From NCBI GenBank assembly GCA_014529385.2, contig CM043966.1, positions 94,067,087 to 94,131,086 on the forward strand: DNA of 64,000 nt, read 5' to 3'. The stretch comes from Adiantum capillus-veneris. Taxonomy: Eukaryota; Streptophyta; Polypodiopsida; Polypodiales; Pteridaceae. The position numbers were made by a program, and so were the translations under genes. The notes under the pieces were generated by a model. It was not told the origin of the DNA and did no database searches. It saw only the letters and a program-made list of their open reading frames with translations. Of this stretch, positions 46,084-57,995 are shown piece by piece. How positions within the stretch are numbered: the first letter of the stretch is position 1; each line of letters starts with the position of its first letter.

Positions 46084-47043
46084 AGCAATCGGCATGAGTG
46101 TGGAGAAAATCTTGGCGTTCTTTATCAAGTTCAGACATATTCGTTTTGTGTTAACTCTTTCAAATAGATCGAGTACACAAACAAACTAGATTTCATTAAT
46201 TTGGAAACGGCCGAAGCCGATACAATAGGCACATACTCGCCCTTCAATTTCACATCAAGTACAATTTTTCGGCTCTTTTCATTAGTCAAAGTCGCTTTCT
46301 TCGCCCGATAATCAACCACGACATTGTTCTTATGGTACCAAGGGACTCCTAGGAGGACGTCACAACCTTCCAAGGGCATTATGTAAAAGTCCTTGTGTCC
46401 CAAATACCCCTGACAATGCAACCAAAGTTTGCCAATGACAGGTGTAATTGCTATGTCCCGTCAGGGTGCCGCTAGAACTGCCTCTGCTGGTGGTCCCGTC
46501 CAATCGGGTGTAATATCAACCCGTGCCGCCAATTCAGGTGACATGAAGTTGGCCTTGGCTCCTCCATCAAAGAAAATCAGGGCTTCTTGATCTTTCACTT
46601 TGCCCCAAGCTCGGCAAAGTTCTGTACTTTCATCAATCGTGCTTGGGTCAGTACCCATGCTATCTAGAACTAGTCCTACTTTCATCTTGCTTTTTCGGCC
46701 ACGTTCCTCGGCTGCTTTCGAACTCTCTAGCCTGTCTTCATGTTGTTCTTGCTGTGTCTTTTTGGGGCACTTCGCGGAGACGTGCCCATGTTCCCCGCAT
46801 CCAAAACACTTTCCTTCTTTGATGTAATTGGCCCTCTCTCGAAGAGTGAGTCGGGGTCGTGTATCCTTGTCTTTATTTTCTTGGAAACTCTTTCTCTTTC
46901 TACTTTCATTGTCAGAAGTCTGTTGGGTTTTCTGAGTCAAGATCTGATCAGTGAGGTAAATCAAATTTCCCGAATGTATCGCAAAATCCCGTTTTGCATG
47001 ACCATCAATTCTTGAATAGAATTTGACTTTTGTTCCAAGCAGC
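46084..47043 (-). pseudogene. Inverted C-family gag-protease fragment
   Basis: Minus strand from 47043: a gag tail (IQELM..., LIYLTDQILTQ), a Lys/Arg-rich linker (ESRKRKSFQENKDKDTRPRL), the knuckle CFGCGEHGHVSAKCPKK, then protease ALIFFDGGAKANFMSPELAA. In another frame the protease tail follows (KDFYIMPLEGCDVLLGVPWY, KLMKSSLFVYSIY, 46421-46131), ending just past the HADCF motif near 46084. It abuts C1's broken integrase on the left and the C2 5' LTR on the right with no spacer. It is a third copy or a rearranged part of C1. Confidence 0.87.
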
Positions 47044-47652
47044 TGTCACAAAGTGATGACGTGGCTGCTCATGTGTACACACATACACACACACACCTTG
47101 CACAACCCGAAAGAAATGCTGACATGGTTGTCAGTCCTGAAAAGTGCGGAGCAGGTGACACGTGGCAGCTGTATGGACCCCCCTGATTTGCGGCGTGAAT
47201 TGCGGATTTTGGCAGCTTTTGGGCGATGCTTTATTTCCTACGCAAGGAATTAGAGAGAGAGAAAGCTTTTGTTTAAAAAGCTTTTTGCTTTATTTGCCAA
47301 GGCTTGAGAGAGAAAAAAAGAAAGCTCCTGCTTTATTTTAAAATGGCTTTTAAATTCAACTTGTGGGGCTTTGCTTTTGGCAACCTTTGTACTCTTTAAA
47401 TAAGTGGGTAGGTCATTCACAACTCAGAGCATCTGGATGTAGAGTCTGAGTGTGAGCGCCTGCCCGCACTCTTGTACTTTGAACTCAGATCAATACAAAA
47501 AGAAAGACCGAAAGGGGCGCCAGTCTTTGGGGCCAATATCTCTAGGCACGGAACTCCGCCGGGCCAATATCGAATCAATTGTGAACTGTGAACTGTTTTT
47601 CAAGTGTGTTGTTGTTGTAGATTCTTGACTTGGAGTGTCCAAGTCTGTCACA
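47044..47652 (+). repeat. 5' LTR of gypsy copy C2
   Basis: Starts TGTCACAAAGTGATGACG and ends GTGTCCAAGTCTGTCACA. About 609 bp, shorter than C1's LTR mainly because the GA tract is short. Confidence 0.88.
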
Positions 47653-47653
47653 A

Positions 47654-47667
47654 TGGTCTCAGAGCAC
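47654..47667 (+). promoter_or_regulatory. C2 primer binding site
   Basis: TGGTCTCAGAGCAC differs at one base from the initiator-Met-type site of C1. Confidence 0.82.
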
Positions 47668-47721
47668 GGCCGATTTCTCTTCTAGGAGAAATCCGATCCC
47701 TAAATTTTTTCCGCAACACCT

Positions 47722-49295
47722 ATGGCTTTAGACAAGGATCAGTCGACTCCCTTTGCATCCAGAGATGCGGGAGGGGATCACAATGAAGATTCACGCGAGG
47801 AGTATGGCCCGCCTCTGCCTACTCCAGCGCGATAAGGTTCATACGCAGTGGTAGAAGACCACAAAACCACCCCCCAAATCCGCTCTCAAGAAACCTCCTA
47901 CCCCCAGGAAGTATACAGAGAAAGAATTAAAAGAGGTGGTTGATGCACGAATTGCTCAGCTTTTTGACATGCAAAACAAAGCTAAAAAGCACGACAAAAA
48001 GCAGAAGAAAGGCACGGACTTCTCGGGTTATTTGGGTCATCAGTCTACATTTGAAAAGGCAAAGAAACAGAAGAAGCGTGTTCGATTTGAAGGAGTACCA
48101 AGTTCTTCTTCTTCTGACAGTTCTTCTAGCTCATTTGACTCGAGCGAAGAAGACAGAAAAGGCAAAAAGCGAAGCAAAAAGCAACGCTTCGAAAAGGGCA
48201 AGAAAAAGGCAAAGAAGTCTAAATCTCGCCCCGTGGTTGACAGTTCTACAGAGGACTCATCTACAGATAGTTCGGACTCTGATGACAACAGCTTTTATGC
48301 AAAGAAGAAGAATTTTTATACAGCCAACTAGTATGACTTTCTGGAAGACAAAAGCAAGAAAGTCCGAGAGTTTAAGGAAGGTGGTCAATCAATTAAATTT
48401 GACACGTTTTCTGGTTATAGAGATGCTTTGAAGGCTTTGTCTTTTGTACAACAGTTTGACATCGCTTTCGCGGGAGGGCGTTACTTAGAGCACTCTAAGA
48501 TTCGGAGAGCTGCCACTTACATTAAGGGGAATGCTCGAACTTGGTGGTCCACGCTTCTATTAAACAAGACTGCGCCAGTTAAATGGCTGAAATTCAAGAG
48601 GCTTTTTATTTCTTCTTGGTTGACTCGAGAGTATGAACGCGACATACGAACTGCTTGGAACCATAAGTTAAATGGCTGAAATTCAAGAGGCTTTTTATTT
48701 CTTCTTGGTTGACTTGAGAGTATGAACGCGACATACGAACTGCTTGGAACCATCTGCGGATGACCAAGAAGGATACAGTGGACGCTTATTGTGAGAGATT
48801 CTGGAGCTCTTTTCTACCCGCCTCTTCATTCAAGAAGATCTCGTTCAAGGAACAAATTGAGCGGTTTACCTTGGGTCTTCCTACGGAGATCCGAGATCAC
48901 TGCTTGAAACAAAAGTCAGCTTCTATTCAAGAGTTGATGAGTCATGCGAAACGGGGTTTTGCCGTTCACTCTGGCTGTTTGACCTACCCCCACCGATGAG
49001 ATCATGACAAATGAAAGTAGAATGAAAGTAGAACAGACTTCGACAAATGAAAGTAGAAAAAGGAAGAGCAATCCAGAAAGAAAGATGTACGACCTAAGCT
49101 TACTCCTCAGGAGCTGGCTCGCTTCATCAGGGAAGGGAAGTGCTTTGGATGTGGGGAAACTGGACATATCTCCGCGAAGTGCCCTAAAAAGGCACAGAAA
49201 GGACAGAATGACAAGGACGACGAAAGGCCTGAGAGTTCGAGAGCAGCTGAGGACCGTGGAAGAAAAGGCAAGATGAAAACAGGACTGGTTCCAAA
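47722..49295 (+). pseudogene. C2 gag
   Basis: It starts at ATG 47722 (MALDKDQSTPFASRDAGGDH), then frameshifts. The open stretch 47936-48331 is unusual: Lys-rich blocks (KAKKHDKKQKKGTDF, GKKRSKKQRFEKGKKKAKKS) alternate with Ser/Asp-rich blocks (SSSSDSSSSSFDSSEEDR, SSTEDSSTDSSDSDDN). Capsid follows at 48360-48990 (FDTFSGYRDALKALSFVQQF, ARTWWSTLLLNK, SFKKISFKEQIERFTLGLPT). The knuckle FGCGETGHISAKCPKK lies at 49145-49195. An 89-bp tandem duplication at 48578-48755 breaks the frame. The charged N-terminal region recurs in C3 (53700-54250). Confidence 0.88.
48578..48755 (+). repeat. 89-bp tandem duplication in C2 gag
   Basis: GTTAAATGGCTGAAATTCAA through GAACTGCTTGGAACCAT is repeated with a period of 89 bp (48578-48666, 48667-48755), with almost no differences. 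Because 89 is not a multiple of three it shifts the frame. Confidence 0.88.
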
Positions 49296-51190
49296 TTGCG
49301 TGGGACCGATCCCAACACGATGGACGAAAGTACAGAACTTTGCCGAGCTTGGGGCAAAGTGAAAGACCAAGAAGCCCTGATCTTCTTTGATGGAGGAGCC
49401 AAGGCCAACTTCATTTCACCGGAATTGGCGGTGCGGCTCGAGATCACTCCCGATTGGATGGGACCACTTGCCAAGACAGTTCTAGCGGCACTCGGCAGGG
49501 ACGTAGCCATTACACCTGTCATTGACAATCTTCGGTTGCATTGTCGGGGGAATTTGGGGCATGAGGACTTTTACATAATACCTTTGGAAGGTTGTGATGT
49601 TCTCTTGGAAATTCCCTGGTACCACAAGAACAACGCAGTGGTCCACTATCGGGCGAGGAAAGCGACATTGACTACAAAGAAGGGTAGAACAATTGTACTT
49701 GATATCAAACTTAAAGGCGAGTCTGTCCCTATTGTATCAGCTTCGGCCATTTCAAAGTTAATGAAATCCAGTCTGTTTGTTTACTCGATCTTTATGAAAG
49801 AGTTGAGTGATGAGGATAGGACAAATATGTCTAAACTTGATAAAGAACGCGAAGATTTTCTCCACTCTCATGCCGATTGCTTCTCAGAGGGCCTGCCAGG
49901 CGAGTTACCATCTGCTCGTCCTGAAGATCATACTATTGATCTGATACCTGGAAGCACACCACCGAACCGGCCACCTTATCGTGTGAGCCGAGCACAGAAC
50001 GAAGAGATTATGAACCAAGTGAAGGACCTCTTGGAAAAGGGTCTTGTCCGGCCTAGTACTTCATCGTATTGCTTCCCAGTGTTGTTGGTTTTAAAGAAAG
50101 ACGGATCTTGGAGAATGTGCCATTATTATAGAGCTCTCAGCAAAATCACCATCAAGAACAAATTTCCGATTCCTAGGATCGATGGTATACTCGACAGATT
50201 ACAGGGATCCTCGTGTTTTAGCAGGATTGATTTAAAGAGTGGATATCATCAGATCAGAATCGCGTCGGAAGACGTCTACAAGACGGCCTTTCGGACGACT
50301 TTTGGGTTATTTGAGTTTTTGGTGATGCCTTTTGGCTTAACCAATGCTCCTGCGACATTTAATTGGATGGACACGATTTTTAGAGAGTACAGGCTATTTG
50401 TTGGCACTTTCCTTGAGGATATCATTGTTTTCTCCAAGAATGAGGCAGAACATAGGGATCATTTGCTTCAGGTCTTTCAGGCATTACGAGATCACAAGTT
50501 AGTGATTAATGTGAAATTTTCCTACCAAAGATACACTTTTTGGGACACATTGTGTCAGCAGCGCAGGAGTGCAAATGGATTCGGCCAAGATAGAGACTAT
50601 CCGTGATTGGCCCGATTTGAAGAATGTTCATGAAGTTAGAAGCTTCTTGGGACTGCGTTCGTACTACAGGCGGTTTATTCGAAAGTTTGCAGTGGCTGCT
50701 TCCCCTTTGCATATCTTGACTCAGAAAGGAGTCCCTTTCTCGTGGGGACCCACAGACGTGTCTGGGTGCGGTCTTAATGCAAGAAGACCATGTCATTGCT
50801 TACGAGAGCCGATTGTTCTTAAGGCCGGAATTGACAACACAGATTTATGAAAAGGAGCTTTTGGCGGTTATCCATGCTCTTACACAGTGGCTTCACTATC
50901 TACTTGGAGCGGATTCTATTGTCTTTACAGACCATCAGAGTTTAAGCTACTTCTTGTCACAGAAGCAGCTATGGGAAAAGTAGATGCGGTGGGCGAACAT
51001 CTCGTCAGAATTTCACTTCCAGATTGTCCATGTTCAGGGACAGAAAAATGTGGTGGCAGATGCTTTGTTTCCGAAGCCATTGGTTTTGGCTATTTCCGCG
51101 ATTCACAATAGGAGCTTCGAGGATATGGTCGACCAGTATGCCACAGATCCGAATTTTGCAGACATTTTAACATGGATACGGGATGGGGAG
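49296..51190 (+). pseudogene. C2 protease, reverse transcriptase and RNase H
   Basis: An open stretch of 436 codons (49296-50606) starts in the protease, ALIFFDGGAKANFISPELAV, with a D-G-G active site. It continues with GHEDFYIIPLEGCDVLLEIP, the linker and [34 protein letters not shown]-type motif A ([15 protein letters not shown]), [14 protein letters not shown]. The catalytic FFDD box reads FLED (Glu codon 50415-50417), which should abolish polymerase activity. MCHYYRAL replaces MCIDYRAL. A frameshift near 50510 precedes the thumb and RNase H parts ([34 protein letters not shown] at the end). The first RNase H Asp segment is damaged near 50760, where material between TDVSG and CGLNA is lost. 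Confidence 0.9.
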
Positions 51191-52515
51191 ACACTTGCGG
51201 GATATTCCATTCGGGACGGCTACTTGATGAGAAAAACCATGTTGTGCGTTACACAGCCGTTGAGGGAAAAGGAATTGCTACCACCATGAGAGGGGTAGAG
51301 AGATTTCTTTTGGCCGAGACTCAAGAAGGATGTGGACGAGTTTGTGCGCAATTGCTTGGTATGCCAGAAGGTCAAGTTTGACAGGCATAAAGCACAGGGA
51401 TTGTTACTGCCTTTGCCCATACCCACCCGCCCCTGGGAAAGTATTGCAATGGATTTCATTTTTGATCTCCCGAGAACACAGAGTGGTCACGATGGTATCT
51501 GGACTGTTATTGACAGATTTAGCAAGCAAGCTCATTTCATTTGAGTGAAGAAAACAGTCAAGCCGGATCAATTAGCGAGAATGTTTGTGGCCCAGATTTT
51601 GAGATTACATGGCATGCCCAAGACGATTGTCTACGACAGGGACCCCAGATTTACGAGTTTGTTTTGGAAGGCAATTTGGCAGAACATTCGCACGCGGTTG
51701 CAGTTCTTGTCATCTTTCCTCTCGCAGACTGACGGACAATCTGAGATTGCCAATTCAGTGGTTTTAGATTTAGTGAAGTCTTATATCTCGGATTAGAAGA
51801 CTGAATTGGAAAAGTATCTACCCTTGGTGGAATTTGCCTACAATAACACGATACACTCTTCGACGGGGAGGGCGCCATTTGAGATTATTGAAGGTGCTCC
51901 GAAGGTTCCACCCTTCCTAAGCACGAAAGATATGATTTTTGAAGCTGATGAGTATACGCGCGACTTAGACACGGCTTTTGCCAAGGTCCGCGAGGCTTTG
52001 TAGAAATCTCAAGAAAGACAGAAAAAGGCAGCGGATCGCCATCGTCGCAATTTGAAATTGAAGGAGGATGATTGGGTGCTCTTACATTTTGAGAAGGCAC
52101 ACCTGAGAAAGAAGAAGGGAAAGGAGAGGCTTTTTCCAAAGCTTAGTATGAGATACTACGGACCTTTCCATATCTCTGAAAAGATCAATGATGTCTCCTT
52201 CCGATTGAAACTGCCTGACACTTGGAGGATTCACAATGCATTTCATGTGAGTCTTTTGAAACCTTTTGAAGGTGATGTGTCCGAAGATGGGGAGCCCAAT
52301 GAGCAACCCGAAGTGGAAGAAAACAAGGAGAGTCTTGTTCCTGAATAGATTTTGGCACATAAGGACACAAAGAATAAGTGTAAAGTAAGAAGGCGGTTCT
52401 TGGTTAAATTCAAGAACTGTCCTGCATTGGATGCGAAGTGGATGAAGGAGGAGGACCTAGCAGATACTCCTCAGATTGTGAACCTTTACCTTGAAGCTTT
52501 TGGTTTAGCATAGTC
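51190..52515 (+). pseudogene. C2 integrase and chromodomain-like tail
   Basis: The zinc-binding region is at 51260-51400 (MDEFVRNCLVCQKVKFDRHK). The core is at 51410-52000: IPTRPWESIAMDFIFDLPRT, GIWTVIDRFSKQAHFI (first Asp), MPKTIVYDRDPRFTSLFW (second Asp), SQTDGQSEIANS (Glu), then KYLPLVEFAYNNTIHSSTGR. In-frame stops interrupt near 51542, 51795 and 52001. The C-terminal part (52052-52348) has [20 protein letters not shown] and [18 protein letters not shown]. After another stop comes a chromodomain-like end, FLVKFKNCPALDAKWMKEED, to about 52515. The 3' untranslated part 52516-53067 has no gene. Confidence 0.88.
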
Positions 52516-53067
52516 TATTCCAAATGGAACCCAGAATTCAGCTTGGTCGCAGATCTGGTGGAGTGGGATGCACAAGAGGGGAATTACTTCGCTCCTTTGC
52601 CAACAGATGCCTTGATTTTTAGAATACTAGAGTCACAAATGTCTCTTTGAGCTTCAGGGATACTGAGAGCTGACGGTATTTTGCTGTATGACTTTATGAA
52701 ATGGAATTCCGGAATATGAAACTGATTTGTTCTTGACTTGTTTTTAAGTGCAAGAACTAATAGACGAAATGAATGCAGCATTTTGGTCTAAATGATCTCG
52801 AATAGACATGGTTGCAATAGGGTTTAGTCAATCGGGCATCGATGAGGTCCTGAGTGGATCTAGATGCGATTGCTAGCTACATTGCCGATCAATCATGGTC
52901 TAAGATCCGAATGAATGTTGAATGTCATGTGATGTCTAGTGATATCCTGTGATGTTGTGTGATGTGACTGTTGATTGGTACATGTGCTGGATGTGTGTTC
53001 CTAGTGCGTTGGTACTAACAGTGAGTGTCTTCTAAGGCAGTTTATGGCTTTTGTCTGTTTTGCAGGC

Positions 53068-53105
53068 GTAATCGAGGGCGATTACAATGCTTTCAAGAGG
53101 GGGTA
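53068..53105 (+). promoter_or_regulatory. C2 hairpin and polypurine tract
   Basis: The perfect 7-bp inverted repeat GTAATCG-AGGG-CGATTAC (53068-53085) is followed by AATGC and the tract TTTCAAGAGGGGGTA (53091-53105). The LTR starts at 53106. Confidence 0.85.
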
Positions 53106-53303
53106 TGTCACAAAGTGATGACGTGGCTGCCTGTGTGTACACACACAGACACCTTGCACAACCCGGAAAAAATGATGACGTGGCTGCCAGTCCCGGAAAG
53201 TGCAGAGCAGGTGACACGTGGCCGTTGTACGGACCCTCGTGATTTGCGGCATGAATTGTGGATTTTGGCAGCTTTTGGGCGATGGTTTATTTCCTACGCA
53301 AGG

Positions 53304-53364
<61 letters not shown>

Positions 53365-53668
53365 TTGTTTAAAAAGCTTTTTGCTTTATTTGCCAAGGCT
53401 TGAGAGAGAAATAAAGGAAGCTCTTGCTTTATTTTAAAAGGGCTTTTGATTTTAGCTTTTGGGGCTCTGTTTTTGGCAACCCTTGTACTCTCTAAATAAG
53501 TGGGTAGGCCTCACAACTCAGAGCATTTGGACGCAGAGTCTGAGTGTGAGCGCCTGCCCGCACTCTTGTACTTTGAAGTGAGATTAATACAAAAAGAAAT
53601 ACCGAAAGGGGCGCCAGTCTTTGGGGCCAATATCTCTAGGCACGAAACTCCGCCAGGCCAGTGTCGAA
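53106..53668 (+). repeat. 3' LTR of C2, truncated
   Basis: Starts TGTCACAAAGTGATGACG. It contains (GA)n at 53307-53361 and stops after GGCCAGTGTCGA, missing the last part of the LTR. It is joined there to minus-strand gag of C3. Confidence 0.88.
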
Positions 53669-54495
53669 GGAGCATCTCGGAACCGAGAAAAGATTCATAA
53701 TCGATTGTCCACCTTCTTTGAATTCTTTCACGTTCTTGCTTTTGTCTTCGAGAAAGTCATATTGGTTGGCTATGTAAAAATGCTTCTTCTTTGCATAAAA
53801 CATGTGATCATTGGAGTCCGAACTGCCCGAGGACGACTCCTCTGTAGAACTATCAGAAACTGGGCGAAATTTGGGCTTCTTTGCCTTCTTCTTGCCCTTT
53901 CCGAAGCTTTGCTTTTTACCTTTTTAGTCTTCCTCGCTCGAGTCATAAGAGCTAGAAGAACTGTTAGAAGAAGAAGATGAAGAAGAACTTGGTAGTCCTT
54001 CAAATTGTACACGCTTCTTTTGTTTTCTTGCCAAATAACCTGAGAAGTCAGTCCCTTTCTTGTGCTTTTTCTCGTGCTTTTTGGATTTGTTGTTTGCGTC
54101 CAAAAGCCGGTTGATTTGTGTCTGAACCACCTCTTGTAATTCTTGCTCTGTAAACATCCTCGGAGAAGGAGGTTTTTTGATTGCCGGTTTGATGGGTGGT
54201 TCTCTGGCTTTTTGCCACTGGATGTGTACGTCTGCGATGGATTGCTGAGACATTTTGCAAATTTCGTATCCTTTGCAATTTTAATAATCTGCTTTGTTGC
54301 CTCGTCAACTAGATGTCAATGTTCCATCTCTTCAATCTCGAACTGAGTAAACCGAGGTGGGCCGTACTCTTCCTCTGTTTGATCATGAGAATCTTCTTCG
54401 TGATCTCCTCCTGCATTCGCAGATGCAGAAGAAGTCGATTGATTCTTGTTGGAATCCATAAGTGCCGCGAGAAAAAGATCGGATTTCCCGGTAGA
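53669..54495 (-). pseudogene. C3 gag N-terminal fragment
   Basis: Minus strand from 54495: leader, then gag pieces including EEYGPPRFTQFEIEEMEH-like text near 54400-54320. The open stretch 54253-53924 follows (MSQQSIADVHIQWQKAREPP, EKKHKKGTDFSGYLARKQKK, then a Ser-rich run and YDSSEED), and after it a Lys/Arg-rich block. It matches the charged N-terminal gag of C2. It ends at the truncated C2 LTR. The 5' LTR of the same copy lies beyond element D at 63210-63752. Confidence 0.82.
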
Positions 54496-55973
54496 TGAAA
54501 CCGGCCTGGACTTTCAAAAAGGGCGGTAGACTTTAAACTTAAACCTTATTTGCTTTCACCCATTTAATTTGTCGCCCACTTTACTTGTACTTTCAAGACA
54601 CAACAAAGGGGAAAGGGATACAGGCTGCTAGATTGCACCTGTATGAGAAGACCGACACCAGATTAGCCCCTAACTTAGGCGCCCCTTTCGGTATTTCTTT
54701 ATTGTTTAAAAGAGGGAATAAAGGCTGTGGCTCCCTACAAGCTGCCCCGCACAAGCTTGGCTGAATTTCAATTGTTCCGGCCCGATTTCGGCAGCATAAC
54801 TGTACTAGGACACTTCACAGTCAGTATTCCCACGCATTGACTGACTTTCCCGACGCATACGGGCACTTTGCAAAACCTGGCGAGAATCTGCAGCACGCTG
54901 AATTCTCTGTTTTCAGTCCCGAAAATGCGCCAGATCATCTGTACAGTGGTCCCCTCGCGTCCCCGAACCTCCTGGGGGTATTAGGGACCGTTTAGGGCCA
55001 AAACCCTAAACCTGCAAAAATACACAGCAGGCTGTAATTTACTGTTTCGGGCTCCGTTTCGCGTGCCAGTTGCATCCATAGCAAGTCCTCGAGCTCCCGC
55101 ACCTGTAGGGCTACTTGCCCTTTGAATCGGACGAGATTTCTGGCGTGAAACCTCTTCGAATTCACCTGTACGTGAGGCGGATTAGCCGCTAGCTAGTCCA
55201 GTACCTGTGCAAGAGGCTCTTGCCTCGGCAATCGCGCATGAACCCACACAACTGTACATTGGTCAATTGAAAAGCCCACTAGTGGGGCGTAACATACTGC
55301 CACAGGGGGGCGAGAGGGCAGTGCGTAGCGTGCAGGGCATCACTCCTGGCACCGCACTGTACATAGGAGGGAAAGGAAGCACTCCATAGCTCTTAACCTG
55401 TGACAAAAATCTGCAAATGAGCCTCTTCTCCCTTCAAATTCAGCGCCACTTCTTCATGCATGAGGAAAGTGCACAGAAATGTGCCACTTGGCACATTTAC
55501 AACCTATTTCCCGTTTCGGGGTTGCCGCCTAAAAATCTCCCAACCGGTTGCCCAGTTGACTTCACGGCAGAGTAAGAAAATGTTCCCCTTGCCATTCCGG
55601 AGGTAATGACGCAAACACGTTTTCAGGTCCCAAAATAGCAGTTCCCTAAATTTTAGGAGATGCTGCCATTGTATCTTTCTAGGTCAGCTGACCCCCTTTG
55701 TACACTGCAGCCACACCCAGAATTGAAATGTAGCCTCTGTAGCAAAGGATTCCACTTTGGCTAGTCAATGACCCCACTTTGGCTAACCATAGTCCTTGTC
55801 CAACCTTAGTGCTCTCTTGCCCTCAGGCTTGGACTCCCTCTGGACAGTTCCACACTAGCTATGCAATGCAGGGCAGTTAGATTTCCCGAGGGGTGTTTCC
55901 AAAAAGTAAAAGTAAATAAATAATAAGAAAGAAATCAACAAAAAGGATAGATAGTAGTCACACGTTGGTGACA
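54496..55973 (-). repeat. 3' LTR of element D
   Basis: Plus-strand left edge TGAAACCGGCCTGGAC; right edge ...CACACGTTGGTGACA. It aligns along its whole length with 61700-63176, with scattered substitutions and single-base indels. Confidence 0.95.
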
Positions 55974-56008
55974 TACCCCCCTCTTGAAATCTCAAACGTC
56001 CTCGTTTG
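55974..56008 (-). promoter_or_regulatory. Element D polypurine tract and hairpin
   Basis: Minus strand: the 6-bp inverted repeat CAAACG-AGGA-CGTTTG (56008-55993), then AGATTTCAAGAGGGGGGTA, then the LTR at 55973. Confidence 0.8.
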
Positions 56009-56546
56009 CATCTATGTCGTACATGCTTGCAGTCAACACTGATGTATTCAACACCTGTCGACACATGTACGACACATACATGCTCATTGTCAACCCTGGT
56101 GTATTCAACACCTCGTCGACACATGTATTGCTTGCTTGTGAACCCTGTCCCAATGACGTAGTGGTAGCTTGGCACTCTGCCATTGCTTTGAGTCACTAAC
56201 TTTCCAATGACAAAATGATAGCCAGACATTTTGCCACTGTCTTATAGTACACGTTGAGCCCAGTAACACTTTCGAGCATACCCAAACGAACAGTTTAAGA
56301 ATGCAGTTACACATGTACCCTTTAATAGAAGCAATTACTGTATCCTTGACAAACTGACAAGAAATACTCACTTCTATAGCACTAACCAAACTTTTGGACA
56401 TTCCATAAGAGCAATTGCCAAACTGGCAATCTGTACAGCTCTAACATTCATGTAACAGGTATGTCATTTGAGCTCACTTTAAATACCATGTACATCATTT
56501 CTTTTAGAAGCCATTGTCACACTGACAATCCATGTAGCTTTGAAAC
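56009..56546 (-). other. Element D 3' untranslated region with imperfect repeats
   Basis: No gene. Two diverged direct repeats, GTCAAC.CTG.TGTATTCAA then CACCT.GTCGACACATGTA, lie near 56033-56070 and 56091-56129. Further short repeats of the CTGACAATCC type occur near 56350-56530. Confidence 0.6.
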
Positions 56547-57995
56547 TCAAGGGGTCAAGGTAGGTTGCAAATCGAAGGCTTCAAGGTAAAGTGATAACAC
56601 AGTTGGTGACTCTGCAAGTTCACCTTCTTCTATCCACTTAGCATCCATTGGTGGATAGTTTCTGAACTTTACCAAGTAACGCCTAGCAACCTTGCCTTTC
56701 ACTTTTCTTTCTTTATGTGCCAAAATCTGTTCCGGGACCAAGATCTCGTCAAGTTCCTCGAGTTCCGGCTGATCTTTAGCTTGCATATCCTCTGGCACAT
56801 CACCCACATAGGGTGTGAGAAGGCTCACATGAAACGCATTGTGAATCTTCCAACTGTCAGGCAATTTCAGCCTATATGGAACATCACTGATTATGTCGCA
56901 CACTTGAAAAGGCCCATAGTAACGCATGCTGAGCTTTGGCAATAGTCTTTCCTTTCCCTTCATCTTCTTTAATCTTGCCTTTTCAAAGCGTAGAAGCACC
57001 CAATCACCAAGTGAAAATACCACTTCACGACGGTGACGATCAGCTGCTTTCTTTTGCTTTGCCTGAGTCTTTTCTAAGGCCACTTTGCCTTCTTGTACAT
57101 TTCATCCATGTCCTGAACATACTTATCTGCTTCAAATATCTTGTTCTTTGTATGCAGTATGGGAGGAACTTTCTTGCCACCTTCAACTATCTCAAAAGGT
57201 GCCATGCCAGTTGATGAATGCACTGTATTATTGTATGCATACTCTACCAATGGCAAATACTGCTCCCACTTTCCTTTATGCTCCGACACATAGCACTTCA
57301 GCAGATCTAGGACATTAGAATTTGCCTCTTCTGACTGCCCATCTGTTTGAGGATGAAATGACGAAGAGAATTTGAGCGTGGTGCCCATATTCTCAAACAA
57401 GCCTCTCGAGAACAAACTTGTCATGCGTGGATCACAATCGCTAACAATCGACTGTGGCATGCCATGATACTTGAAAATATTGCTCATAAACAAGCGTGCC
57501 ATCTGATCTGGTTTTATCTTCTTCCCGACAAGAATAAAATGAGCTTGTTTGCTGAATCTGCAAATAATGGTCCAAATACCATCGTTTCCTGTCTGCGTTC
57601 TCGGAAGATCAAAGATAAAATCCATAGCAATACTTTCCCATGGTTTATCTGGAATAGGTAGTGGTTGCAATAACCCTGGTGCCTTTTGCCTGTCAAACTT
57701 GACCTTCTAGCAAATTAGGCATTCTCGCACAAAGGCATCCACATCTCTTCTCAATGTAGGCGAGTAGAAGAATGTCTCAACCGCTTTAACTGTAGCATCG
57801 ATACCACGATGCCCTGCATACGGTGGGACATGACTCTCTTCCATAACTTTGCGTCGCAATGGCTTTGTGACACACAATCTGCCATGCATCATCATGAACC
57901 CATCTTTGAGAAGATAGTGTTCATGACGTTGTCCATCCATTAGTTGCTCGAAGACCCTTGCAAACCCTTGCAAAATCTTCATCATTTGCATACTG
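56547..57995 (-). pseudogene. Element D integrase and chromodomain-like tail
   Basis: Minus strand: zinc-binding region 57880-57710 (EESHVPPYAGHRG, then FVRECLIC before a stop). The core is at 57670-57074: IPDKPWESIAMDFIFDLPRT, GIWTIICRFSKQAHFI, MPQSIVSDCDPRMTSLF, FHPQTDGQSEEANS, YLPLVEYAYNNTVHSSTGM. The first catalytic Asp is Cys (codon at 57560-57562, ICRFSK where IVDRFSK is usual), so the enzyme is probably inactive. A frameshift at about 57080 precedes the C-terminal part (57083-56547) with [38 protein letters not shown] and the chromodomain-like RRYLVKFRNYPPMDAKWIEE. Confidence 0.92.

Noticed and set aside
55855-56401. Overlapping open frames with VCR/MYVSYMCR-like repeats
   Set aside because: They sit in the 3' untranslated region of element D and reflect imperfect DNA repeats, not a protein.
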